Notes: generated by a model from the letters alone, not told the origin. Positions 1-5,510 are shown, counted from the stretch's first letter. The stretch is 5,510 bases of DNA from Candidatus Cloacimonadota bacterium (GCA_030668345.1 DAOUUD010000126.1:1-5510), one strand, 5' to 3'. Made by a program: numbers and translations.

Positions 1-511
1 GGATATCAAGCTGGTTATTAATATTTTTCAAGGCATTTTGAAAATCCTTCCCGGCAATGCTGATATAACTTCCACTCTCTTCATCATGACAGAAACTGGG
101 TGGTAGATCCCTGTTCAACGGATACCAGCCGTTGCCATGACTCCAGAGGACAAGAGCATTTTTATGGGAAGGATATTTATTGAAACCCCAATTGGCAAAA
201 TCTGTGATAGAATGCCAATCACCACTATTAATCTCGCCCAGATAGTCTATCAGCTTCTTCTCTCCGGGATAGATACGATACCTATAAGCTCCGGTTATTT
301 CATTATATTCACTATAATCCACTTGAATTATCACATTGATATCATCGGAGAACTCGGCTGCTTGCATTTCGATGATATCGGCGAGCGCTGCATCGTTCAA
401 GCCATTATCTGCCGCCATATAAACAAGGATTGTCCAGTCTTTCTCCTCCTGTTTATCGCTGCAACTAATAAGCATAAAACAAATTAACAGGATAAACAAA
501 TATCTGGTCAT
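1..511 (-). CDS. Clostripain-like (peptidase C11) lipoprotein, 3' part beyond window
   Basis: Translating the minus strand gives 170 open codons that run off the left edge, so the C-terminus is missing. The N-terminus is a lipoprotein signal: Thr-Arg-Tyr, a hydrophobic stretch to about residue 16, and lipobox LISC with the acylated Cys at 17. The mature part opens with DWTILVYMAADNGLNDAAL (residues 25-43), then a DIIEM helix, NVIIQVDY (59-66) and ALVLWSHGNGW (119-129). These are hallmarks of family C11 cysteine endopeptidases, and H125 of SHGNGW matches the catalytic His. The catalytic Cys would lie further left, outside the window. I infer a membrane-anchored protease, or a non-proteolytic relative, on the outer face of a membrane. 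It follows buk in what looks like one transcript. The ATG used here has no Shine-Dalgarno site at a normal distance. An in-frame TTG at 523-521 sits 10 nt after AGAGG (538-534) and would add four residues, so the start is unresolved. Confidence 0.86.
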   Translation of the reverse strand, partial: MTRYLFILLICFMLISCSDKQEEKDWTILVYMAADNGLNDAALADIIEMQAAEFSDDINVIIQVDYSEYNEITGAYRYRIYPGEKKLIDYLGEINSGDWHSITDFANWGFNKYPSHKNALVLWSHGNGWYPLNRDLPPSFCHDEESGSYISIAGKDFQNALKNINNQLDI

Positions 512-533
512 AATAAAAACCAAAGTGATGTTT

Positions 534-538
534 CCTCT
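534..538 (-). promoter_or_regulatory. Shine-Dalgarno site that bears on the start of the C11 lipoprotein
   Basis: Read on the minus strand the bases are AGAGG followed by AAA. They lie 10 nt before an in-frame TTG (523-521) but 22 nt before the ATG at 511-509. This favours TTG as the start, or initiation at the ATG by coupling to the upstream buk stop (549-547). Confidence 0.4.
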
Positions 539-546
539 GCTTTCAA

Positions 547-1623
547 TCATTTATACTCTTTAGCTTCTTCAATACCTTTCAGAACCCGCACGCCACCCTG
601 GCAGAGAGCTTCCATCTCTTTCTCACCGGGAATAATATGTATGGAAGCCAGGAAAGCTATGCTTTTATTCAACTGCTCCACAACGTATGGATTATAGGCC
701 AGTCCACCGGTCAGGAAAATGGCATCGATCTTTCCCTGCAACACAGTTGCGCAGGCACCTATTTCTTTAGCAATCTGGTAGATCATAGCCTCAAAAACAA
801 GTCTGGCTTTTTGGTCACCAGCTTCGATCCTCTTTACAATTTCCTGCCCATCATCTGTACCCAGGTAAGCAATTAAACCGCCTGTTTTGGTAAACATCTT
901 CATCATTTCCTGGTGCGTATATCTGCCTGAGAAAGCCATTTCCATCAGATCTCCGACAGGCAGCGCTCCCGTCCGTTGCGGAGAGAAGGGTCCCATACCA
1001 AGCATGGCATTATTAACATCCACCACCCTGCCCTTTCTAATAGCAGCCACACTAATGCCGCCGCCCATATGCACAGCGATCAAGTTTACCTCGGCAAACT
1101 CTTTTCCCAGTTTTTCCGCTACAGACATTCCACAGTAACGGATATTAAGGGCATGCAATAGTGATTTTCTTTCTATCTGGGGACAGCCCGATATGCGTGC
1201 TATTTCCGGGAATTCATCAACCGTAACCGGATCGACGATAAAAGAAGGTATCTTTAGCTCATCAGCGATGGCTCTGGCCATGAAAGCTCCCAGGTTGGAA
1301 GCATGGATCCTGCCCCACAAGGATGTGTCTTGCAGGTCTGTCAGCATGGTATTATTCACCTTGTAAGTTCCACTGCTAACGGATTTCACCAGTCCACCAC
1401 GACCTACCACGGCATTAAGTGTATCGGGAGATACAGAATGCTTGAGTAGCGCCTGCAGAACGAGGTCTTTCCTGAATTCATACTGCTCGATAATGCCACC
1501 GAATTTATCTAACTCTCCGGCAGTATGCCGCAGGGTTTCGGTGAATATCGGCAGGTTATCATCGTAGACGGCGATCTTGGTGGAAGTAGAACCGGGATTA
1601 ATAGCCAGAACGCGATAGTTCAT
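547..1623 (-). CDS. buk: Butyrate kinase (acetokinase family)
   Basis: This 358-residue protein, typical of the family, would catalyse butyryl phosphate + ADP to butyrate + ATP in the cytoplasm, or the same reaction on branched acyl phosphates. ASKHA-fold motifs are in order: NPGSTSTK (9-16), GRGG (74-77), HASNLGAFMAR (108-118), DPVTVDEF (131-138), RKSLLHALN (152-160), the phosphate loop VHMGGGISVAA (184-194), FSPQRTGALP (213-222) and the nucleotide-binding FLTGGLAYN (303-311). The C-terminal PGEKEMEAL (332-340) is also typical of Buk and separates it from acetate kinase. The start is firm: GGAGG lies 7 nt before the ATG. Phosphotransbutyrylase (ptb), the usual partner, is not beside it; the upstream neighbour is divergent tdk and the downstream gene is a C11 lipoprotein. 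A branched-chain acyl kinase role is possible, since sequence alone rarely separates the two. Confidence 0.95.
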   Translation of the reverse strand: MNYRVLAINPGSTSTKIAVYDDNLPIFTETLRHTAGELDKFGGIIEQYEFRKDLVLQALLKHSVSPDTLNAVVGRGGLVKSVSSGTYKVNNTMLTDLQDTSLWGRIHASNLGAFMARAIADELKIPSFIVDPVTVDEFPEIARISGCPQIERKSLLHALNIRYCGMSVAEKLGKEFAEVNLIAVHMGGGISVAAIRKGRVVDVNNAMLGMGPFSPQRTGALPVGDLMEMAFSGRYTHQEMMKMFTKTGGLIAYLGTDDGQEIVKRIEAGDQKARLVFEAMIYQIAKEIGACATVLQGKIDAIFLTGGLAYNPYVVEQLNKSIAFLASIHIIPGEKEMEALCQGGVRVLKGIEEAKEYK

Positions 1624-1630
1624 AAAAATT

Positions 1631-1635
1631 CCTCC
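1631..1635 (-). promoter_or_regulatory. Strong ribosome binding site of buk
   Basis: The minus strand reads GGAGG, extended to GGAGGA, 7 nt before the buk ATG. It fixes the start and shows that this organism uses canonical Shine-Dalgarno initiation. Confidence 0.85.
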
Positions 1636-1646
1636 GAGTATATTTT

Positions 1647-1663
1647 TTAAACAATTTGTTTAA
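1647..1663. promoter_or_regulatory. Perfect 17-bp palindrome in buk leader, possible operator
   Basis: The bases TTAAACAATTTGTTTAA form two 8-bp arms (TTAAACAA / TTGTTTAA) around one central T, with no mismatch. It lies 24-40 nt upstream of the buk ATG, just upstream of the Shine-Dalgarno site. Size and symmetry fit the operator of a dimeric repressor. It does not match the Rex consensus, whose half-sites are arranged the other way round with a spacer. In AT-rich DNA such a palindrome can also arise by chance, so the regulatory role is inferred. Confidence 0.35.
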
Positions 1664-1837
1664 TTATCATAAATTGCGTCAAAGGTTTTTTTCAGAGTAT
1701 CTGTTAACAAATAACTATCAGACAATTTAATAAATGTTTTGTTTCTAATAAGATCAATTGCACCTTTTTCATTAATCATTTAATTAACAAACCACCCTGT
1801 AAATATTCCCATATTCAGCTGCATTTCAACCCGGAAT
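1664..1837. other. AT-rich divergent intergenic DNA without a visible gene
   Basis: The central part of the buk-tdk spacer is rich in A/T runs and has no ORF with gene-like composition, no clear stem-loop followed by a T-run, no tRNA-like fold and no tandem repeat. Short palindromes such as TTAATTAA (1780-1787) and TGTTAACA are present but too short to interpret. Promoter elements for both flanking genes are expected here or at its edges. Confidence 0.6.
1666..1694 (-). promoter_or_regulatory. Weak candidate promoter of buk
   Basis: On the minus strand TATGAT (1671-1666) matches five of six -10 bases. Seventeen nt upstream is a poor -35, TGAAAA (1694-1689). Transcription would begin near 1659, inside the 17-bp palindrome. 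A competing choice is TTGTCT (1725-1720), an 18-nt spacer and GATACT (1701-1696), each four of six. Neither is compelling; a promoter must exist here because tdk is divergent. Confidence 0.22.
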
Positions 1838-1866
1838 TTGACCCTATAAATCATTTGACACATAAA
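1838..1866 (+). promoter_or_regulatory. Candidate sigma70-type promoter of the tdk operon
   Basis: TTGACC (1838-1843, five of six) is followed after 17 nt by CATAAA (1861-1866, four of six). Transcription would start near 1873, leaving a leader of about 27 nt before the preferred tdk ATG at 1900. A perfect -35 TTGACA at 1855-1860 is also present, but at 17 nt it has only ATAAAT as a -10 and would start transcription close to 1890. Confidence 0.4.
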
Positions 1867-1899
1867 AGCCAAATCAAATAAATGTCCACGGGGTTAAGC

Positions 1900-2460
1900 A
1901 TGAACATAATAAACAACAGAACAGGCTGGATAGAAGTTATCTGTGGCAGCATGTTCAGCGGCAAGACGGAAGAGCTGATCAGGCGAGTTCACCGGGCTGA
2001 ATATGCCAGGCAGAAAATACAGGTATTTAAACCTAAAATTGACGACCGGTACGATAAAGAACAGATTGTTTCCCACAGCCAGATGAAAACCCCCTCGGTG
2101 ATCGTTGCTACTTCTCAGGACATTCATAAGCAGGTGAAATATGATACCGAAGTCGTAGCCATCGACGAAGTACAATTCTTTGATGATAAGTTCGTGGATA
2201 TCTGCAGCAAGCTGGCCGATAGCGGCAAACGTGTTATTGTAGCCGGACTGGACCAGGATTATCGTGGTATACCATTTGGCCCCATGCCTCAGCTGCTGGC
2301 TATTGCCGAATATGTGACCAAACTCAATGCCATCTGCGTAAAATGCGGCAATCCTGCCAGCAGAACGCAACGCCTTTCCCACGATAAGGATACAATTGTG
2401 GTAGGTGCCAGCGATATTTACGAAGCACGCTGCCGCAATTGTCACGAGGTATTGAAATAA
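1900..2460 (+). CDS. tdk: Thymidine kinase (type II, TK1-like)
   Basis: This cytoplasmic salvage enzyme phosphorylates thymidine with ATP to give dTMP. From the ATG at 1900 it has 186 residues. The P-loop GSMFSGKT is at 16-23. DEVQF (89-93) carries the magnesium-binding Asp and the likely catalytic E90. SRTQRL (154-159) and [12 protein letters not shown] (167-178) belong to the thymidine-binding lasso region. Paired cysteines C146/C149 and C178/C181 form the structural zinc site. An in-frame ATG at 1882 would add MSTGLS, but it has no Shine-Dalgarno site, whereas GGGG (1890-1893) lies 6 nt before the ATG at 1900, and the candidate promoter also fits the later start better. It heads a plus-strand operon that includes a second nucleoside-salvage enzyme. 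No key residue is missing. Confidence 0.95.
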   Translation: MNIINNRTGWIEVICGSMFSGKTEELIRRVHRAEYARQKIQVFKPKIDDRYDKEQIVSHSQMKTPSVIVATSQDIHKQVKYDTEVVAIDEVQFFDDKFVDICSKLADSGKRVIVAGLDQDYRGIPFGPMPQLLAIAEYVTKLNAICVKCGNPASRTQRLSHDKDTIVVGASDIYEARCRNCHEVLK

Positions 2461-2726
2461 TGAATGGTCTCAAATTTCTGATAATCCAGGCTATTGATAT
2501 TTATATGTTCATCATCATCATTCGCGCCATCTTTTCCTGGTTTCCGGTAAATCCGCACAGCGCATTCTTCAGAGTTTACCTGTTTCTGGTAACTATCACG
2601 GAACCCGTATTGGGCTGGATCAGGAATTTTTTGCGCCGTATTTTCCAGGGTTCACCATTCGATTTTTCACCCATCATTGCTATTGTACTTTTGAATATTT
2701 TGCGTAATCTTATACAAGGTATTTAG
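2460..2726 (+). CDS. YggT family integral membrane protein
   Basis: This is a small inner-membrane protein of 88 residues, the usual length for one YggT repeat. A hydrophobic helix at about 5-27 runs into the family motif IRAIFSWFPVNP (21-32). A second hydrophobic stretch (about 38-46) leads to TITEPVLGWIRNFLRR (45-60), the TEP...R signature, and then FDFSPIIAIVLLNILRNLI (68-86). The biochemical role of the family is unsettled; members have been linked to membrane or division-related functions and osmotic stress. I chose the ATG at 2460, which shares one base with the tdk stop (TAATG) and sits 10 nt after GAGG (2446-2449), rather than the upstream TTG at 2439, which lies within tdk and would add seven polar residues. 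Start-stop overlap suggests translational coupling to tdk. Confidence 0.88.
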   Translation: MNGLKFLIIQAIDIYMFIIIIRAIFSWFPVNPHSAFFRVYLFLVTITEPVLGWIRNFLRRIFQGSPFDFSPIIAIVLLNILRNLIQGI

Positions 2727-2732
2727 AAAGGA
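2727..2732 (+). promoter_or_regulatory. Ribosome binding site deciding the phosphorylase start
   Basis: AAAGGA lies 8 nt before the ATG at 2741. The earlier in-frame ATG at 2732 overlaps the last base of this site and so cannot use it. This selects the shorter protein. Confidence 0.6.
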
Positions 2733-2740
2733 TGGAATTG

Positions 2741-3556
2741 ATGATAGAAAAAATTACTGAAACAGTAAGAGTTCTTGAATCCAGGCTGAATATCAAACCC
2801 GAGATCGGCATCATTCTGGGAACGGGACTGAACACCATTGCCGAAATGATGAAAGATCCTGTGAGCATAGATTATCAGGATATCCCCTACCTGCCCATCT
2901 CTACCGCACCCTCCCACAAAGGACGGCTACTGGCCGGCTCACTGGCCGGGAAAAACGTGGTGATCCTGCAGGGCAGACTGCACTACTACGAAGGTTACTC
3001 CATGCAGGAGATCACCTTCCCCATCAGGATATTAAAGGGTCTGGGTGTGAAAACACTGATCATCACCAATGCTGCCGGCAGTTTGAATGAAAAGTTTCAG
3101 CCGGGTGACCTGGTTCTCCTGACCGATCATCTAAATCTTACCGGGGATAATCCCCTTATCGGTCCAAATATCCAGGAACTGGGAGAACGTTTTCCCAGCC
3201 TGCATGAACCCTACGATCTCAAATTGATAGAACTTGCCCGGCAAATTGCACTGGATAATAATTTCCCATTGAAACAGGGTGTTTATGCCGGTCTAGCCGG
3301 TCCCAGCCTGGAAACAAAGTCCGAATGCAGGATGCTGGTTACCCTGGGCGCAGACCTGGTGGGTATGTCCACCGTTCCGGAAACGATTGTTGCAATACAT
3401 AGCGGTATGAAAGTAATTGGTATATCTGTGGTTACAAACCTCAGTAACATATTTCACAGCCATCCACACAATCAGGAAGAGATCAGGGCAAATGCCGCCA
3501 AGGCTAAAAATGATCTTGAAACTTTAATAATGAATCTATTAAAAAAATATAGATAA
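2741..3556 (+). CDS. Purine nucleoside phosphorylase, trimeric PNP/MTAP family
   Basis: This cytoplasmic enzyme cleaves purine nucleosides with phosphate into free base and (deoxy)ribose 1-phosphate. From the ATG at 2741 it has 271 residues, typical of trimeric bacterial PNPs (punA/pupG type). The order is phosphate loop ILGTGL (25-30), PSHKGRL with H59 (57-63), GRLHYYEGY (78-86, phosphate-binding R79 and H81), TNAAG (109-113), DHLNLTGDNPLIGPN (129-143), GPSLET (187-192) with the purine-binding E191, VGMSTVPE (207-214) with M209 and S210, and SVVTN (229-233) with the purine-binding N233. By alignment in my head with human PNP, L190 replaces the base-stacking Phe200 and Q245 replaces His257, so specificity may be shifted. 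It lies 14 nt after yggT, two genes after tdk, in a salvage-type operon. Methylthioadenosine phosphorylase is an alternative, but the N233 signature favours PNP for 6-oxopurines. Confidence 0.92.
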   Translation: MIEKITETVRVLESRLNIKPEIGIILGTGLNTIAEMMKDPVSIDYQDIPYLPISTAPSHKGRLLAGSLAGKNVVILQGRLHYYEGYSMQEITFPIRILKGLGVKTLIITNAAGSLNEKFQPGDLVLLTDHLNLTGDNPLIGPNIQELGERFPSLHEPYDLKLIELARQIALDNNFPLKQGVYAGLAGPSLETKSECRMLVTLGADLVGMSTVPETIVAIHSGMKVIGISVVTNLSNIFHSHPHNQEEIRANAAKAKNDLETLIMNLLKKYR

Positions 3557-3567
3557 GGAAGTAGCAT

Positions 3568-3966
3568 ATGACTGCCAATAATTTAACATCAAAAAGATTA
3601 GAAGAATATGAAGCAATTCTCTTGAAAGAAAGAGTTGAGACCCGGAAGATCATCAAAGGTATCGATGAGATCCAGAAACAGGGTGCTAAAAATTGCAGCG
3701 GAGATCTCTCTTCCTACTCTCTGCATCAGGCAGATATGGGTACGGATACCGATCAAGCAGAAATGCGCGTATATCTTCTCGAAAAAGAGATTGAAAAATG
3801 TAAGGAGATCAACTCCGCTTTGAAACGGATATATGAAAAATCATATGGAATTTGTCAGATCTGTGGAAAACATATACCTCACAACAGATTGAAAATAGTT
3901 CCCTACGCAAAATTCTGTATAAAGTGTAAATCGAAGGAAGAAAAAAATAGCAAAAGAAGAATTTAG
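3568..3966 (+). CDS. DksA/TraR family C4 zinc-finger protein (YteA-like)
   Basis: The protein has 132 residues. An N-terminal coiled coil runs from about 8 to 40, the hairpin tip contains DLSSYSLHQADMGTDTDQAE (46-65), a second helix spans about 64-92, and a C4 zinc finger follows with CQIC (96-99) and CIKC (117-120). The tip segment resembles the (D/E)LSSYDNHPADLGTE block of Firmicutes YteA-type proteins more than E. coli DksA. DksA relatives insert the coiled coil into the RNA polymerase secondary channel to modulate initiation, often with ppGpp. In the DksA DxxDxA tip motif the first Asp corresponds to T59, while D62 and A64 are kept, so activity may differ. AAGGA lies 8 nt before the ATG, and the gene starts 11 nt after the phosphorylase. 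Its stop overlaps the lspA start, and a dksA-like gene before lspA is a common arrangement. Confidence 0.88.
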   Translation: MTANNLTSKRLEEYEAILLKERVETRKIIKGIDEIQKQGAKNCSGDLSSYSLHQADMGTDTDQAEMRVYLLEKEIEKCKEINSALKRIYEKSYGICQICGKHIPHNRLKIVPYAKFCIKCKSKEEKNSKRRI

Positions 3967-4454
3967 TGAAAAAATATGCTTATCTCTGGATAACTCTGGT
4001 CATTATCATTATCGACCAGCTTTCCAAATTACTTATACGAAACTTGCTGGAACTCGGCGAGATAATTAAGATCACTCCCAAGATCATCTGGATAACCTAT
4101 GTGCAAAATACAGGAGCTGCCTTCAGTCTCAGCTTTGGAACTCCCGGTTTAAACAAGATAGTTTTCATCATTGTATCTCTGCTGGCTATCTTCCTGATCT
4201 TCTACCTCCTCTCTAAAACAAGTTCGAAAATCGAGAAAATATCTTTTGCTCTGATCCTGGGCGGAGCTGTGGGAAATTTAATTGACAGGATAGCCCTGGG
4301 CAAAGTAACTGATTTTATCTGGTGTGATTTTCCGGACGTGATCATGACCAGGTGGCCGGTATTTAATATAGCTGATAGTTCCATTGTGATAGCCATTGCC
4401 ATAATGGTTGGATATACAATATTTCACAGGGACAAAGCTATGGAGGAAAAATGA
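3966..4454 (+). CDS. lspA: Lipoprotein signal peptidase (signal peptidase II)
   Basis: This inner-membrane aspartic protease cleaves prolipoproteins just before the lipid-modified Cys. Its 162 residues are typical. Four membrane helices are apparent: about 5-22, 63-82, 92-110 and 135-153. Family motifs are IIDQLSK (15-21), QNTGAAFS (47-54), GGAVGNLIDRIALGKVTDFI (99-118) and FNIADSSI (133-140). The catalytic aspartates by homology are D116 in VTDFI and D137 in NIADS. The start is GTG, with the stop of the preceding gene overlapping by one base (TAGTG). Only a poor AAGAAG site lies upstream, so translation is probably coupled to the DksA-like gene. A substrate of this enzyme is visible in the window: the C11 lipoprotein with its LISC lipobox. 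Confidence 0.96.
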   Translation: MKKYAYLWITLVIIIIDQLSKLLIRNLLELGEIIKITPKIIWITYVQNTGAAFSLSFGTPGLNKIVFIIVSLLAIFLIFYLLSKTSSKIEKISFALILGGAVGNLIDRIALGKVTDFIWCDFPDVIMTRWPVFNIADSSIVIAIAIMVGYTIFHRDKAMEEK

Positions 4455-5510
4455 AAATAAAACTTTTATTAACACTGCTTGGCCTTCTTATGATATCCTT
4501 CCTGTTTGCAGAATATGTAAGCATTTACGATATCCAATATACTGAAGCCACTAGTGGTGATTCACCCTATAACGGGCAGGTTGTTACCACCAGTGGGATT
4601 GTAACAGGTGCTGGTTTTAGCGATTATAATACGAATTTCTTTATATCTATGGTGGAAGGTGGAGCATGGAGTGGACTTTATATTTTCAATTCCAATATAT
4701 CACCCAGCCCCGGCGATGAAATTGAAATAACCGGAGAAATTTCCGAATATTACAATTTTACTGAAATTGCTTTCGGAACTGCTACAACTCTCAGCAGCGG
4801 TAACTCTGTTCCCGACCCGGTTCAGGTTTCAACGCATGAACTGGCTACAGAGGAGATGTACGAAAGTGTTCTGATTACCATCACTAATGTGGAAGTTACC
4901 GCAATTCCCAATAGTTATAATGAGTGGTATGTTGATGACGGCAGCGGAGAATGCCAGATCGATGATGGTTTCTATGAATATCTCAATCCCCAGATCGGTG
5001 ATGAATTTCTCTTCATTACCGGTATAGTTGATTATAATTTTTATAATTATGCTGTTAATCCTCGTAATGCCAATGATCTGGTTCTTGGTGGACTGGGAGC
5101 AATTGTTTGCGATTATTATCCAGCTGCCGGCGAAGATGTGCTGGTTCAGTTTTCTTACCATGACAGCTGCAATGTTCTACTCTGGTGGAGAACTTCCAGT
5201 GATTATGATTACGATGAATACCTGGAAATGACTACCGACCGTTCCATAGAATATTATGCCACTAGTCCCGGACAAAAGGAAGGAACTACTGTTTATTTCT
5301 ATATTACTGCCAAAGATTCTACCGGTACGATAGAGACTTTCCCAGCTGGTGATCCCAAGCAGATCTTTTATGAAGTTACATCTCACAAAGCAATTCTGAA
5401 TCTTCCGGCCAAACCTTTTAATCCCTATGCCGGAGAAACTTTCCCGATAGAATTCGCCTCCAAAGAAGATGATAAAGCTATCTTGCGCATTTACAATGCA
5501 GAAGGAAAAC
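4451..5510 (+). CDS. Secreted OB-fold and Ig-like domain protein, 3' end beyond window
   Basis: The frame stays open for 353 codons to the right edge, so the C-terminus is missing. A Sec signal peptide (MKIK, then a hydrophobic run, probable cleavage after A20) starts the protein. Residues 22-117 resemble the nucleic-acid-binding OB-like domain of extracellular nucleases (SIYDIQYT, SPYNGQVVTTSGIVTG). Residues 137-212 form a second, related unit (YESVLITITNVEVT, WYVDDGSGECQIDDG, GDEFLFITGIVDY, NPRNANDLV). Residues 215-303 look like an Ig/FN3-type domain (VYFYITAKDSTG). From about 321, KPFNPYAGE...AILRIYNAEGK resembles the FlgD-like Ig segment common in surface proteins of FCB bacteria. No catalytic nuclease domain is visible here, so I infer an exported surface or extracellular protein of unknown function. 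GGAGG (4442-4446) lies 4 nt before the ATG, which overlaps the lspA stop (ATGA), so it belongs to the operon at the translation level. Confidence 0.85.
   Translation, partial: MKIKLLLTLLGLLMISFLFAEYVSIYDIQYTEATSGDSPYNGQVVTTSGIVTGAGFSDYNTNFFISMVEGGAWSGLYIFNSNISPSPGDEIEITGEISEYYNFTEIAFGTATTLSSGNSVPDPVQVSTHELATEEMYESVLITITNVEVTAIPNSYNEWYVDDGSGECQIDDGFYEYLNPQIGDEFLFITGIVDYNFYNYAVNPRNANDLVLGGLGAIVCDYYPAAGEDVLVQFSYHDSCNVLLWWRTSSDYDYDEYLEMTTDRSIEYYATSPGQKEGTTVYFYITAKDSTGTIETFPAGDPKQIFYEVTSHKAILNLPAKPFNPYAGETFPIEFASKEDDKAILRIYNAEGK

Noticed and set aside
137..487. Plus-strand 116-codon ORF
   Set aside because: It lies antisense to the C11 lipoprotein, has no ribosome site, and its translation has no family-like motif, while the opposite frame has a lipobox and protease motifs.
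637..1161. Several plus-strand ORFs of 61-83 codons
   Set aside because: They are antisense to the well-conserved butyrate kinase frame and show no independent coding features.
1647..1663. Rex operator reading of the buk-leader palindrome
   Set aside because: The Rex consensus has TTGTTAA and TTAACAA half-sites pointing outward with a spacer. The arms here are in the opposite order, so the match is only superficial.
1664..1837. Riboswitch, small RNA gene or terminator in the divergent spacer
   Set aside because: I found no GC-rich stem followed by a T-run and no extended conserved-looking fold; the stretch is simply AT-rich.
1894..2445. Minus-strand 183-codon ORF opposite tdk
   Set aside because: It is long but exactly shadows tdk. 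Its apparent protein is low in recognisable motifs, and the plus frame has all thymidine kinase signatures.
2723..2917. Minus-strand 64-codon ORF opposite the start of the phosphorylase gene
   Set aside because: It is a shadow of the conserved PNP frame with no ribosome site or motif of its own.
3635..3823. Plus-strand 62-codon ORF in another frame of the DksA-like gene
   Set aside because: It overlaps fully a gene with a clear zinc finger and good ribosome site, and its own sequence shows nothing.
4202..4475. Two minus-strand ORFs over the lspA 3' half
   Set aside because: They are antisense to catalytic motifs of LspA and have no initiation signals.
4829..5386. Minus- and plus-strand short ORFs inside the secreted protein gene
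   Set aside because: The continuous 353-codon frame with signal peptide explains the region, and these are out-of-frame shadows.

Overview
The window reads as an ordinary piece of bacterial chromosome: two divergent gene blocks, high coding density, short gaps, Shine-Dalgarno-led starts and moderate to low GC. I found no CRISPR array, IS element, tRNA, rRNA or integrase. The mix of genes points to an anaerobic Gram-negative bacterium of the FCB group: a clostripain-like lipoprotein, butyrate kinase, a YteA-like DksA/TraR protein next to lspA, and a secreted OB-fold protein ending in a FlgD-like Ig segment. Candidatus Cloacimonadota is my best guess, but this rests on protein style alone and is tentative.

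Minus-strand block (1-1623): buk (butyrate kinase) is read leftwards. A short gap separates it from a peptidase C11 (clostripain-like) lipoprotein that runs off the left edge. That gene lies in the first 0.5 kb, is open at the window edge, and is easily missed because a spurious plus-strand ORF overlaps it.

Divergent intergenic region (1624-1899): this stretch is AT-rich and has no gene. It holds the buk Shine-Dalgarno site, a perfect 17-bp palindrome in the buk leader, weak candidate promoters for buk, and a better candidate promoter for tdk.

Plus-strand block (1900-5510): six genes are packed like one operon. They are tdk (thymidine kinase), a yggT-family membrane protein, purine nucleoside phosphorylase, a DksA/TraR zinc-finger protein, lspA (lipoprotein signal peptidase), and a secreted OB-fold/Ig-type protein cut by the right edge. 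Junctions are stop/start overlaps (TAATG, TAGTG, ATGA) or gaps of 11-14 nt. tdk and the phosphorylase together form a nucleoside-salvage pair. The dksA-like/lspA pair is a recurring bacterial neighbourhood. LspA would process lipoproteins such as the C11 peptidase encoded on the other strand.

I see no convincing previously undescribed system. The points most worth a second look are the uncharacterised secreted protein at the end of the operon, the palindrome upstream of an apparently ptb-less buk, the changed active-site positions in the phosphorylase, and the altered coiled-coil tip of the DksA-like protein.
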